A DNA stretch of 58,292 nucleotides. It comes from SAR202 cluster bacterium. Its GTDB lineage: Bacteria > Chloroflexota > Dehalococcoidia > Lucifugimonadales > OSU-TB39. The number at the start of each line of letters is the position of its first letter. The first letter of the stretch is position 1. Under the pieces are notes generated by a model. That model did no database searches. It had not been told where the DNA came from and saw only the letters and a program-made list of their open reading frames with translations. Of the stretch, positions 18,270-27,714 are shown piece after piece. Location: NCBI GenBank assembly GCA_009392195.1, contig VFGY01000020.1, forward strand, positions 1 through 58,292, given 5' to 3'. A program made the position numbers and the translations under genes.

Positions 18270-18803
18270 TTATTTCTGATTTTCTACAGGATGTGATTTC
18301 TCTATATCAAGGAACAGTTGTTTTATTGAAGGATTTGAATATTTTCCTCCATATCCACCTAACCCACCATCACTTCTAACTACCCTATGGCACGGGATAA
18401 TAATGGGTAATGGATTTCTCGCCATAGCTAATCCAACTGCACGAGATGATTTTGGGTTACCAATTTTTTCTGCAATATCCCCATAAGATTGTGTTTGACC
18501 ATACGGAATTTCCTTACATTTCATCAAAGCTGTCTTTATAAAAGTAGATAGGCTATCAGATAGATCTATCTTAATTTCGTTGAAACTTGTAGGAATCCCG
18601 CTTAAATATTTATCAAATTCATCCACAAATCCTTCAACATTTAAATCAGTAGTATTTTTTTGTGGCATTGAAGCTGTTTGCATTTGACTCATACATTCAT
18701 CTAATGTTTGAGTAGGCAATATTATTTTACTTAATCCAATATCCGAAAAAGAGATTCCAATCCAACCCAGTTCATGTTTAAATATGTGAGAATTCACAAC
18801 CAA
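18270..18803 (-). CDS. ogt: methylated-DNA-[protein]-cysteine S-methyltransferase
   Basis: Suicide repair enzyme that removes O6-alkyl groups from guanine. In 177 residues the C-terminal domain holds the helix-turn-helix region (YGQTQSYGDIAEKIG) and the active-site motif IPCHRVV with acceptor Cys138, followed by GGLGGYGGK. The N-terminal about 80 residues are diverged. The start is TTG at 18803. It converges on dnaE (18-base gap) and diverges from the UbiA gene, with only 60 bases for both promoters. Confidence 0.93.
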   Translation of the reverse strand: MVVNSHIFKHELGWIGISFSDIGLSKIILPTQTLDECMSQMQTASMPQKNTTDLNVEGFVDEFDKYLSGIPTSFNEIKIDLSDSLSTFIKTALMKCKEIPYGQTQSYGDIAEKIGNPKSSRAVGLAMARNPLPIIIPCHRVVRSDGGLGGYGGKYSNPSIKQLFLDIEKSHPVENQK

Positions 18804-18863
18804 TTTTTCAATTCCTAACTTACTAATATAAGCTTTGGCATAAAGTGTATTCTATCTAACCGT

Positions 18864-19781
18864 ATGAATTTTAAATTTAAAAATATATTCTCATCAGTCT
18901 TAATATCTACTAGGCCAAAGCAATGGACAAAAAACCTTCTAATATATTTACCGTTATTATTCAGTGTTAATGAATCATGGCAATTTTCCGAGATTTCATC
19001 TTTTCACCTTCTATTCATTAAAACAAGCATCGCATACGTTGCTTTTTGCATGGTTACAGGAGCAGTGTACATCATAAACGACCTGCTTGACATAAACCAT
19101 GACACTGTACATCCTATTAAAAGTAATAGGCCTATTGCGGCAAAATTAATCAGTTCGCGTGCATCTATGATATCAGCAATAATCTTATTTGCTTCAGGCA
19201 TCATTATTGCATACTTTATAAACATAAAAACGCTTGGGGCTTTTTTATTTTATATAGGTTTAATGACGAGCTACTCTATGTTTTTAAAACATCATTTATA
19301 TGTAGATGTTATTAGTATTAGTTTAGGCTTCGTAATAAGAGCTTTATGCGGAGCATTAACAGTTGAGATACCAGTTTCGAATTGGCTATTGATATGCACG
19401 GGGTTCGGGGCGCTGTTAATCGCTATATCAAAAAGAAGAGCTGAATTAATAACTGCAAAAAATCAACCAAGTGTCCAAAGACCTATACTTGCAAAATATA
19501 ATATCGATAAAATAGATAAACTCATTCCATTTCTAGGATTTACAACTTTAGTTGTCTACGCAATTTACGCTTTTTCAGCGGTGAATTTACCGGATAATAA
19601 CCTAATGCTTGCAACAGTACCGTTTGTTGGTTATGGCATTTTCAGGTATGTTTGGATAGTAAAGATAAACAATAAAGGAGAACATCCTGAAGAAATATGG
19701 TTCAAGGATTTACACTTATTAAGTACAATAACTTTATGGGTGATTTGCTCCTTAATCGTACTAGTATTTGGCAGAAACTAG
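18864..19781 (+). CDS. UbiA-family prenyltransferase, decaprenyl-phosphate phosphoribosyltransferase-like
   Basis: This 305-residue multi-spanning membrane protein has about eight hydrophobic segments. It opens with RPKQWTKN and contains NDLLDINHD (72-80), followed by HPIKSNRPIA. The run RPxQWxKN, then NDxxDxxxD-xxHPxKxxRPI, is characteristic of the decaprenyl-phosphate 5-phosphoribosyltransferase branch rather than of quinone prenyltransferases. That branch moves phosphoribose from PRPP to polyprenyl phosphate for cell-envelope arabinose/ribose donors in mycobacteria. No epimerase (DprE1/2) is nearby, so the product's use here is unknown. The iron-sulfur oxidoreductase follows after 17 bases. 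Confidence 0.8.
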   Translation: MNFKFKNIFSSVLISTRPKQWTKNLLIYLPLLFSVNESWQFSEISSFHLLFIKTSIAYVAFCMVTGAVYIINDLLDINHDTVHPIKSNRPIAAKLISSRASMISAIILFASGIIIAYFINIKTLGAFLFYIGLMTSYSMFLKHHLYVDVISISLGFVIRALCGALTVEIPVSNWLLICTGFGALLIAISKRRAELITAKNQPSVQRPILAKYNIDKIDKLIPFLGFTTLVVYAIYAFSAVNLPDNNLMLATVPFVGYGIFRYVWIVKINNKGEHPEEIWFKDLHLLSTITLWVICSLIVLVFGRN

Positions 19782-19798
19782 GTTGAAAATCAATTAAC

Positions 19799-21814
19799 AT
19801 GACAATACCAGAAAATATATTTGGAATTTTGCCGACATGGTCGGGAATTTACGCATTGACGATTTTATGTTTTCTTATTTCCGCGATTATTTTTTATAGT
19901 AAAGTAGTTCGACATGTAATCAAAACTCAACCTGTAAGTCGAAAAGACAACATATTATTTCGGCTATGGGGTCTATTTACAGTCGGATTTGGCCAACAAA
20001 AAGTCCTTCAGCGTACCTCAGCAAAACAGGACAGGGCAGGCTTAGCACATTTTATAATATTTTGGGGATTTTTATCCTTTTTATCTAGCTATATTCTGTT
20101 TATATATGGAAATTCTTTAAAAGCAAATTTTACTAGAAGTATATTGGGAGAAAAACTTGAGAACATTTATCTGTCATATATAGACATTTTATCAGGTGTT
20201 TTCCTAATCATATTGATATGGTCGGCAGTTCGGCGGTGGATGATTAAACCAAGTAGGCTCAAATTCGACCTTACTCAAAAACCAGAATCAGCTATAATAC
20301 TTGGATTTATTGCGCTACTAATGATTTTCGAAATATTATCGGAGTCATTTCATATTGCTGCCCACTCCCTATTAATCAATCAATTCCTTCCAGTAGGCAT
20401 GGCAGTAGCCAATGTTTTTTACAGCCCTGAGACTAATGTTGAAATTTATAACTCACTGCATTCTATTTTTTGGTGGTTACACTTTTTGACAATTTTATCA
20501 TTTGCGATTTATATACCTTTTTCAAAGCATATGCACCTAGTAGCTTCGCCGTTAAGTATACTCTTTAGAGACATTCAGGCTAAAGGAACTTTATCTACTC
20601 CATTAAATCTAGAAAGTGCTCCTGTCTTTGGAGCATCAAAACCTTCTGAATTTACATGGAAGGAAATTTTAGATTCCTATGCTTGCGCTGTATGCGGTAG
20701 ATGCACTGATTCCTGTCCGGCGCATATAACAGGCAAGAATCTTTCTCCAATGCATATAATCAATAATATTCGAGGAAATCCTTCATCTCAGGAAAATAAT
20801 TCGGGAGAAGACGAATTAATTGATAATCTAATAGACCAAGATTCACTATGGGATTGTTTGACTTGTGGAGCATGCGAAGAAGAATGTCCTGTAGGCGTTG
20901 AACACATTGACCCAATAATAAATATGAGACGCAATCTTGTTATGGAAAAGAACAAAATGCCTGAAACTGCTTTGAATCTCCTTACCAATTTAGAACAACG
21001 GGGTCACCCTTGGAAAGGTACTCCATATACCAGAACTGATTGGACAAAAGGATTGGACGTAAAAACCATTGAAGAAAATAAAAACCCGGAAATATTGCTG
21101 TGGGTAGGATGTACTCCGGCCTTAGACAAAAATAATCAATCCAGCATAATAGCAATGGCCAAAGTTCTTAATCGAGCTAATATAAATTTCGCTATTTTAG
21201 GGTCAGAGGAATCGTGTACTGGAGATCCGGCTAGGAGAATAGGAAACGAATATTTGTATCAAACTATGGCAACTCAAAACATAAATACTCTTAATAAATA
21301 CAACATTAAAAAAATAGTCACTACTTGCCCTCATTGCTTCAACAACATAAAAAATGAATACCCCCATTTAGGAGGCAATTATGAAGTACTCCATTATAGT
21401 GAATTCATCCTCCAATTGATAAAAGATAAAAAAATAAAAGTTAAATCTCTACCAAAAGCATTAAATATCTCTTTTCATGATCCTTGTTATCTTGGAAGAC
21501 ACAACAATATTTATTCTGCACCTAGACAATTAATAGAATTCATACCTAATTTAGAATTAAAAGAGATGGAGCCTAACAAAAAACAAGCCCTTTGTTGTGG
21601 AGCAGGCGGAGGCCATGCATGGATTGAAGAAACCAAAGGTAAAAGAGTAAACCATTTAAGAACCAAACAGTTCCTTAACACTAAATCTGATGTCTTAGGT
21701 GTTTCATGTCCATTTTGTATGCAAATGTTTAATGAGGGAGTAGGTAGCCTAGACAATAACAATTCAACAGTAAAAGATTTGATTGAAATAGTTGAAGAAA
21801 GCACTCGTACCTAA
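19799..21814 (+). CDS. membrane-anchored iron-sulfur oxidoreductase (HdrB/EtfD-like)
   Basis: The 671-residue fusion has about six N-terminal transmembrane segments (residues 10-250, NarI-like). Two 4Fe-4S motifs follow (CAVCGRCTDSCP near 295 and CLTCGACEEECP near 352), then two CCG domains. The first CCG domain is degenerate (SCTGDPAR in place of CCGxP). The second is intact, with HDPCYLGR, LCCGAGGG near 598 and a final SCPFCMQM. This layout resembles proteins proposed to pass electrons from ETF or a dehydrogenase to the quinone pool (EtfD-type) and HdrDE of methanogens. A lone copy with no ETF or Hdr partner in the window leaves the donor open. It is probably cotranscribed with the UbiA gene. 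Confidence 0.82.
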   Translation: MTIPENIFGILPTWSGIYALTILCFLISAIIFYSKVVRHVIKTQPVSRKDNILFRLWGLFTVGFGQQKVLQRTSAKQDRAGLAHFIIFWGFLSFLSSYILFIYGNSLKANFTRSILGEKLENIYLSYIDILSGVFLIILIWSAVRRWMIKPSRLKFDLTQKPESAIILGFIALLMIFEILSESFHIAAHSLLINQFLPVGMAVANVFYSPETNVEIYNSLHSIFWWLHFLTILSFAIYIPFSKHMHLVASPLSILFRDIQAKGTLSTPLNLESAPVFGASKPSEFTWKEILDSYACAVCGRCTDSCPAHITGKNLSPMHIINNIRGNPSSQENNSGEDELIDNLIDQDSLWDCLTCGACEEECPVGVEHIDPIINMRRNLVMEKNKMPETALNLLTNLEQRGHPWKGTPYTRTDWTKGLDVKTIEENKNPEILLWVGCTPALDKNNQSSIIAMAKVLNRANINFAILGSEESCTGDPARRIGNEYLYQTMATQNINTLNKYNIKKIVTTCPHCFNNIKNEYPHLGGNYEVLHYSEFILQLIKDKKIKVKSLPKALNISFHDPCYLGRHNNIYSAPRQLIEFIPNLELKEMEPNKKQALCCGAGGGHAWIEETKGKRVNHLRTKQFLNTKSDVLGVSCPFCMQMFNEGVGSLDNNNSTVKDLIEIVEESTRT

Positions 21815-21880
21815 TAGCAGCTAATTTCTAATTTAATCTAAGTGATTAAAATACTTTGAATGTCAGAGTGAAAAATAATT

Positions 21881-22567
21881 TTACTTGGACCAAAGATTAG
21901 TATGTGCAAGCATCCTTGACCGATCTTGATCAGTCAATAAAGGTTCTATTTTCTCTTGAAATTCCGCTATTGTATCCGAAATGCTTACTCGTGATGTGTC
22001 TAAAACAAACCGCCTACCTATAAGCGAATTAGCGTATTCTTCCTCAAACCTTTCTAGAACATATTCAACATCTTCCTTTTGAACAACTTGATATTCATGA
22101 GGGTTTTCATCCATTCTAGATTTTATAACATCTGCATCTGCCTTCATTAATATCAAAACAGTATCAGGAGCTATATCAAGTATCTCTTTATCTAAAACCC
22201 GAGCCCAATATGACCTTTGGCCCTCTGGAGCACGCTCTAAAGCACCACTATTTTTACCTCCATACCCATAATATAGCGGAGCATAAACTGCTTCCTCTAT
22301 ATGAAATCCAACAATATTGTGATCTGGCGCTTTATAGAATTCTGGTGATAAATGATGTGCCATCATAAATCTTTGATACATCTCTTTAATCTGGGGGTGA
22401 GATTTAATAAATTCATCCATTGCTTCTTTGGACAATTCTGGGTTAGGAATCGTGAAATGATCGTGAAAACTTCTACCACCACCCAAGTTATTTTTCGTCC
22501 ACTTAATTATCTCTTCAGACAAAGTTGTTTTACCAGCATATTCACATCCAACAATAATAAGTCTCAT
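21881..22567 (-). CDS. P-loop nucleoside/nucleotide kinase-like protein
   Basis: The 228-residue protein starts with a Walker A motif, GCEYAGKTT (7-15), in the manner of thymidylate or deoxynucleoside kinases. A likely lid segment with conserved arginines is around RVLDKEILDIAPD, and LILMKAD precedes a DxxxxRMDENP motif typical of the kinase NMP/lid transition. I cannot assign a phosphate acceptor. It follows galU by 42 bases on the same strand, so sugar-nucleotide or nucleoside metabolism is a reasonable guess. It could equally be an unassigned ATPase. Confidence 0.65.
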   Translation of the reverse strand: MRLIIVGCEYAGKTTLSEEIIKWTKNNLGGGRSFHDHFTIPNPELSKEAMDEFIKSHPQIKEMYQRFMMAHHLSPEFYKAPDHNIVGFHIEEAVYAPLYYGYGGKNSGALERAPEGQRSYWARVLDKEILDIAPDTVLILMKADADVIKSRMDENPHEYQVVQKEDVEYVLERFEEEYANSLIGRRFVLDTSRVSISDTIAEFQEKIEPLLTDQDRSRMLAHTNLWSK

Positions 22568-22609
22568 ATTTACTCTCCATTAAATTCGTTCCAACTATTA
22601 TATATTCAG

Positions 22610-23470
22610 TTAAATTACTTGGGATTTTAACCAGTCAATAAAACCTGCTCCATATTTTGGATCATCAGTTATCGCATAAACCGAAGCTTGAAGCAATCCT
22701 ATAGGATTACCGACATCAAAATGAATCCCAGGAAATTTATATCCATTAAATCCACTGTTTTTCATAATCCCAATTAATGCATCTGTTATTTGTATCTCAC
22801 CATTCGCTCCTGGCTTCACATTTTTAAGTTCACCAAAAACCGAAGCGGGTAATACATATCTACCAATTATAGCTAAGTTAGACGGAGCTTTTTCTAAGGC
22901 AGGTTTTTCCACCATTTCAACAATTTCATAAATGTCTTTTTTATAGTTATTTACATCTACTATTCCTAACAGCGGTATTTTTTCTTCACTTACCTCTTTA
23001 ATCGCTAAAACAGGCAAAGAAAATTCATTATATATCCCAATCATATCTGACATGCATGGGCTACCACTAAATATCACATCATCCGGTAGAAATACGCAAA
23101 ATGAATCGTTTCCAATATACGGTTCTGCTTGCAAAATTGCGTGACCCAGACCTAGTGGTTGTTCTTGTACAATATATGAAACCTCAATTGAATTAATAAT
23201 TTCAATGAATTTTTCTAATTGCTGTTCTTTAAATGAAACCCGCTGTTTTACAACGTCTAAATAATCGTTTTCGAAGTAGTCTTTAATACTAAATTGATCG
23301 GGCCCCATGATTATCATGATTCTTCTTATACCAGACAAATATGCCTCTTCTATGGCAAATTCAATCATTGGCTTATTCAATATTGGCAGCAACGCTTTAG
23401 GAACCTGTTTTGACACAGGTAAAAATCTGGTTGCTAGACCAGCCACAGGGATAATCGCAGTGTCAATCAT
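22610..23470 (-). CDS. galU: UTP-glucose-1-phosphate uridylyltransferase
   Basis: Makes UDP-glucose from glucose-1-phosphate and UTP for envelope polysaccharide and galactose metabolism. The 286-residue protein has the nucleotidyltransferase start IPVAGLATRFLPVSK, then PKALLPILNKP, the EQPLGLGHAI loop, the FLPDDV metal-binding Asp pair, and MVEKP. The family-typical GLGTR is GLATR here, a mild substitution. Length and end motifs (GEIQITDAL, GNPIGLLQA) are those of bacterial GalU. It is the first gene of an operon with the P-loop kinase-like gene. Confidence 0.93.
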   Translation of the reverse strand: MIDTAIIPVAGLATRFLPVSKQVPKALLPILNKPMIEFAIEEAYLSGIRRIMIIMGPDQFSIKDYFENDYLDVVKQRVSFKEQQLEKFIEIINSIEVSYIVQEQPLGLGHAILQAEPYIGNDSFCVFLPDDVIFSGSPCMSDMIGIYNEFSLPVLAIKEVSEEKIPLLGIVDVNNYKKDIYEIVEMVEKPALEKAPSNLAIIGRYVLPASVFGELKNVKPGANGEIQITDALIGIMKNSGFNGYKFPGIHFDVGNPIGLLQASVYAITDDPKYGAGFIDWLKSQVI

Positions 23471-23730
23471 AGTACAAATTTATTTCCACCATCAAAGTCC
23501 AAATGTAATAAAGCCAATTCACAGATAAGAAGATATCAGATTTTATCACTAAACTAAATTGATTTATATGAAGATAAAACCAAAACATTAACTTGAATTA
23601 TTCACAAACAAAACACAAATAAATATTTTGGATAGTGTAAAAAACAGTATTCTCATGTTAAAGTCCATACCAAATCATCTAGGTTGGTTTCAAAATTGAA
23701 TGCCCTCAAATTCAACTCAGGAGATAATTC

Positions 23731-25302
23731 ATGCTTCCACCAATAAATATAGGTAATGAAACTCAATTATTTGTAGATAATTACCTAATCGAATTAGTAA
23801 ATTTCGTTACAAAAACTATGCACCAACCAGTTAAGCATCCTAACAATCCGTTAATAACAAAAGATAAACCTTGGGAAATCTTACCCTACTTTAGAAATAA
23901 CACTTCGGTTCATTTTGACAAAGATGAAGGTCTATATAAACTTTGGTACGAAGATATGGGATGGGATTATAAAAAATTCATGACACTACAGAGCTCATCA
24001 TCAGAACGTGATGTTGGACAAGCGGCAGGCATAGATTCATATGAAAAAACCTGTTTCAACAAATTACTCTACGCTGAATCTAATGATGGAATCAAATGGA
24101 CCAAACCTGAGCTAAACTATGAAAAATATAACGATAACAAAACTAACATTTGTTTAGGAAGTAAAATCCATGGGAAGGTCCATTCTTGTTCTGTTATTTA
24201 TGATCCAATTGAAACCAATATTGAAAAAAAATACAAAGCTATATATTGGAATTCTAAAGGCGGATTAGAAGACACAGACATATCTAGCGCTTATTCACCA
24301 GACGGCAAAACATGGACTGTATCTGAAAAACCTATAAAAATAGGACAGTTGTATGAAAGACAGTTAGGTGATGTAATTATTTTGTCAGTAAACGAAACTA
24401 CTAGAGAATATCATTTGGATACAAGAGCAAGAGCTATGCAAGAACCTCCAGTAAATCCCAAACATCCAAAGGTAAATGGATGGGGACCTTCTCATTACCC
24501 AGGAAATAAATTCAGAGCTAGCAAAAGAAGGATTTTTTCTTCTTTAACAACTAACTGGACAGAATGGCCTATGCTACAAGAAAGCTTAGTTCCAGATGAC
24601 AAATTAGATAATATCGACGACGAATACTATGGTCTATCAAGATTTCAAATCGGAAACTTATGGCTTGGCATATTACAAATATTCCAACGAACCCATAATA
24701 CAGTAGACCTTCATTTAGTTTCTAGTAGAGATGGATTTTCTTGGGATAGAGTCGACATGACAAAAGCATTTTTACCCACTGGAAAAATACAAGATTGGGA
24801 TTGTTTCATGGCCGATTTTGGAACACGTCCAATAATCCATGATGATGAGATTAGGTTTTATTATTCTGGATCTAATGTTCATCATGATTGGTGGATGTTT
24901 GGTGAAATGGAAGGGCTGGATGTTCCAGAAGCAAAATATGGATTTGACGGAAAAACTACCGCTTTGGGTTTAGCTACCTTAAGAAAAGACGGATTTGTTT
25001 CAATCGACTCTACCGTAAGGGAAGGAATACTTCAAACTTTTGCTGTAACTTCAACTGGGAACAAATTAAATATAAACGCAGTTTGCCAAAACAACGGATA
25101 TCTACTTGTTGAAATAACTGACCACAAAGACAACATAATTGACGGATACTCTAAGTCAGAATGTATCCCTTTCAACGGAAATTCTATACTTCACAATGTT
25201 AATTGGGAAAACAAATCAACCATCCCAGATAATGGCCCTGACGGCATCAAAATACGGTTTTATTCTCGTAATTGTAGTTTGTTCTCTTTTTCATTTTCGT
25301 AA
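23731..25302 (+). CDS. predicted five-bladed beta-propeller glycoside-hydrolase-like protein
   Basis: The 523-residue protein begins NIGNETQLFVDNYLIE, with HQPVKHPNNPLI shortly after. This opening is common in uncharacterised planctomycete and SAR202-type proteins annotated as GH32/GH43/GH68-like propellers. SSDGxxW-like repeats (ESNDGIKWTKPEL, YSPDGKTWTVSEK, SSRDGFSWDRVD) support a propeller of the Asp-box/sugar-binding class. There is no signal peptide, so it is probably cytoplasmic. The last about 100 residues look like a beta-sandwich. AGGAG at 23719-23723 is 7 bases before the ATG. It is monocistronic, and the catalytic residues are not assignable. Confidence 0.65.
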   Translation: MLPPINIGNETQLFVDNYLIELVNFVTKTMHQPVKHPNNPLITKDKPWEILPYFRNNTSVHFDKDEGLYKLWYEDMGWDYKKFMTLQSSSSERDVGQAAGIDSYEKTCFNKLLYAESNDGIKWTKPELNYEKYNDNKTNICLGSKIHGKVHSCSVIYDPIETNIEKKYKAIYWNSKGGLEDTDISSAYSPDGKTWTVSEKPIKIGQLYERQLGDVIILSVNETTREYHLDTRARAMQEPPVNPKHPKVNGWGPSHYPGNKFRASKRRIFSSLTTNWTEWPMLQESLVPDDKLDNIDDEYYGLSRFQIGNLWLGILQIFQRTHNTVDLHLVSSRDGFSWDRVDMTKAFLPTGKIQDWDCFMADFGTRPIIHDDEIRFYYSGSNVHHDWWMFGEMEGLDVPEAKYGFDGKTTALGLATLRKDGFVSIDSTVREGILQTFAVTSTGNKLNINAVCQNNGYLLVEITDHKDNIIDGYSKSECIPFNGNSILHNVNWENKSTIPDNGPDGIKIRFYSRNCSLFSFSFS

Positions 25303-25459
25303 CCTGGCAACACCAATGAATTTAGTATTTAATGTTGTATCTAAATTAACTTGTCTCAAATAACAGCTAGAAACCCAGAACTTTTAATTAAAGATTATTG
25401 TCTCTTAATATTACTTGATATACCATTCTGTTCAGACGAAACAATAATTGTACAAATTA

Positions 25460-26680
25460 ATGAATCAGACATTTGACATTGTAGTAATTGGAGCAGGTCC
25501 TGCTGGGAATTCCGCAGCATTTCATTTATCTAAATCTGGTTATAGCGTCGCTGTACTAGACAGACGCAAGGAAATCGGAAATAAATTGTGCACTGGAATT
25601 ATCGGGAACAATTGCGTCGAATTGTTTCAACCTGAGTCGGTTGATATATATAAAAAAGTGAAATCTGCTACCTTAGTTACGCCTTCAGGCACTGCCCATA
25701 AAATAACAAAGCCTACTGTGCAAGGATATATCGTAAATAGATCCGCATATGTTTCATCAATAGCAGAAAAAGCTAAAGCTAATGGAGCTAAGTATATACT
25801 TGGCAAAACAGTTACAGGTATTTACAACAATACATCACCGGCATGTGTAGAATACAAAGAAGGTGAAATCCGACAGTCGCTGAATTGCAAAGTAGTCGTA
25901 ATAGCAACAGGGTTTAATTCTAGTTTCCCAACAATGATCGGACTGCCGAACATAAAGACAAAAGGATATATGATAGGAGCTCAAGCTGAAGTGAGTTTAC
26001 CCAACCCAACAGACACTCAAGTTTATTTAGGAAGCAAAATTTCTCCAGGTTCTTTCGGATGGCTTGTACCTTTAAATGATTCAAATTGTTTAGTAGGTAT
26101 AGCTTCTCGAAACAAATTAAATGGTCATATGAGTACTTTTTTGGACCACTTACAGCAATCTGGCAAAATCAATAGTTCTGATGTTAAAGTTGAAAAATGG
26201 GGTATACCGATAAAGCCTATTAGCAAAACATACGCCAACAGGGCTTTAGTAATTGGTGACGCTGCTGGGTTCACTAAACCTACAACAGGAGGAGGAATAT
26301 ATTACGGCATATTATCAGGAGAAATTTCATCTAATACAATAAATAAATGTTTTGAATCAAATGATTTCACTGAATCCAGTATGAAAAATTATGAGACAGA
26401 ATGGAAAAAAAAGTTAGGTAACGAGCTTAAAGTGGGGTATTACGCAAGATCTATATTTGAAAAACTAAGTGATTCTCAAATTGAAAAATTGGTTACCAAT
26501 CTAACTTCTGAAAAAAATCCTACAAGTAAAATATTACTAAATAATTTCTCATTTGATTGGCATAGTAACGCGATTAACCATGCCCTGAATCAATTCGATG
26601 TTGTTAATTTACTCAAATCCTTTGGTACGAACCTAAAACCGGTATTGAAACAATTTACAAAAGAAAAACAAACTAGTTAA
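25460..26680 (+). CDS. geranylgeranyl reductase-family FAD oxidoreductase
   Basis: This 406-residue flavoprotein has an FAD Rossmann motif, VVIGAGPAGNSAA, followed by LDRRKEIGNKLCTG. The second FAD motif, RALVIGDAAGFTKPTTGGG, is the signature of the geranylgeranyl reductase/digeranylglycerophospholipid reductase family that saturates isoprenoid double bonds. Bacterial members act on menaquinone side chains, polyprenols or carotenoid/chlorophyll precursors. With a polyprenyl-phosphate UbiA gene and ispH in the window, isoprenoid modification is plausible. The frame extends 12 bases upstream to a TTG (25448), but the ATG at 25460 puts the Rossmann strand at the usual distance from the N terminus. 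Confidence 0.83.
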   Translation: MNQTFDIVVIGAGPAGNSAAFHLSKSGYSVAVLDRRKEIGNKLCTGIIGNNCVELFQPESVDIYKKVKSATLVTPSGTAHKITKPTVQGYIVNRSAYVSSIAEKAKANGAKYILGKTVTGIYNNTSPACVEYKEGEIRQSLNCKVVVIATGFNSSFPTMIGLPNIKTKGYMIGAQAEVSLPNPTDTQVYLGSKISPGSFGWLVPLNDSNCLVGIASRNKLNGHMSTFLDHLQQSGKINSSDVKVEKWGIPIKPISKTYANRALVIGDAAGFTKPTTGGGIYYGILSGEISSNTINKCFESNDFTESSMKNYETEWKKKLGNELKVGYYARSIFEKLSDSQIEKLVTNLTSEKNPTSKILLNNFSFDWHSNAINHALNQFDVVNLLKSFGTNLKPVLKQFTKEKQTS

Positions 26681-26742
26681 AAATAATAGATTAATCATCC
26701 AAAATTAAACATAGTGTATTTTTTATTTCTTACCAAAAACCA

Positions 26743-27159
26743 TTGAACACAAAATCAACCATTATAACCCATTGGCTTCCTCTCATTACTTGGTTATTAT
26801 TTATTTTTATCGTGTCATCAATACATGGCAGTAAATTTCAAGTTTTACCTTTTAATTCCATTACCCAGGTACATATAGAAGAGCTTTTATCATATAGGCA
26901 AGCAGCTTTTCATGCTGGTGAATATTGTTTACTGGTAATTTTGACTTACAGATTATTTAAACTAAAACTCAATCAAAATCATCACTTTATAGTTTTGTTG
27001 TCCTTTACTACTTCAATACTGTATGCAATTTCAGATGAGGTTCATCAATACTTTGTACCAGGTCGATTTGCTACTTTAACCGACTTGATTTTTGACACAT
27101 TGGGGATAATTATAGGTTTATTTTGTATTCATACATACAAATATCTCTCTAAAACATGA
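26743..27159 (+). CDS. VanZ-like family membrane protein
   Basis: The 138-residue protein has four predicted transmembrane segments. It carries the VanZ-family pattern: a first helix WLPLITWLLFIFIVSS, HAGEYCLLVIL in the second, and AISDEVHQYFVPGRFATLTDLIFDTLG. The DEVHQ-FVPGR-DxxxDxxG run is diagnostic. VanZ proteins are associated with teicoplanin resistance in enterococci, but most homologues have no known function. The start is TTG (26743). It lies 62 bases after the flavoprotein gene and converges with ridA. Confidence 0.85.
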   Translation: MNTKSTIITHWLPLITWLLFIFIVSSIHGSKFQVLPFNSITQVHIEELLSYRQAAFHAGEYCLLVILTYRLFKLKLNQNHHFIVLLSFTTSILYAISDEVHQYFVPGRFATLTDLIFDTLGIIIGLFCIHTYKYLSKT

Positions 27160-27262
27160 ATCTACTATAACAATATATCAATTAAGAAAACTTCACATTC
27201 TCTATATCAATGGTTGACCCTTAAGTTCCTCAATCTCACCAAACGAAAAATCAATCATATAT

Positions 27263-27658
27263 TTAATCTAAGACAGCTATCGCAGATATTTCAACATCAA
27301 CTGTGGGTCCAGCTAGACATGAAATACCTATATATGCATTGGTAGGCCATTCTCCTTCAAAAAATTCATTCCATATTTCTAGCTGCTCGCCTTCGATAGG
27401 CCAAAATTGTGACATTTTTGTATCTACAATGTAAGTGGTCATTGAGACTATATCAGCAGATGATCCACCTTCGGCTTCGACTATTTTAACAATCCTATCC
27501 AACACCACCCTAAGTTGACTCATAACATCTTTGCCTTCTGCCTCAGAACGAGAAGCCGTAGTTCCTGATATATACAAAGTATCGCCTGTTCTTATTCCTC
27601 TAATATAAGTTGGTCCAGCAGAATAAATATCATCATAGTTATTTCTTATTTTTTTCAA
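27263..27658 (-). CDS. RidA/YjgF/Rid-family protein
   Basis: The 131-residue Rid-family protein normally forms trimers that hydrolyse reactive enamine/imine intermediates. Visible features are GDTLYISGTTA near the N terminus, VSMTTYIVD in the middle, and a C-terminal ISCLAGPTVDVEISAIA where RidA proper has the catalytic Arg in a VARLP-like strand. The canonical arginine is not evident, so this is probably a non-archetypal Rid subfamily. The TTG start is supported by an AGAGGTGG ribosome site a few bases upstream. It is the last gene of a leftward operon with a dehydrogenase and a TIM-barrel hydrolase-like gene. Confidence 0.85.
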   Translation of the reverse strand: MKKIRNNYDDIYSAGPTYIRGIRTGDTLYISGTTASRSEAEGKDVMSQLRVVLDRIVKIVEAEGGSSADIVSMTTYIVDTKMSQFWPIEGEQLEIWNEFFEGEWPTNAYIGISCLAGPTVDVEISAIAVLD

Positions 27659-27714
27659 TATCCACCTCTTTACTTTTAAATTTATTATCGAATTGAACGA
27701 ATATTAATAGCGAT

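Noticed and set aside
23628-23653. TTGGAT/TATTCT promoter before the 523-residue propeller gene
   Set aside because: The spacing is only 14 bases, too short for a sigma70 promoter.
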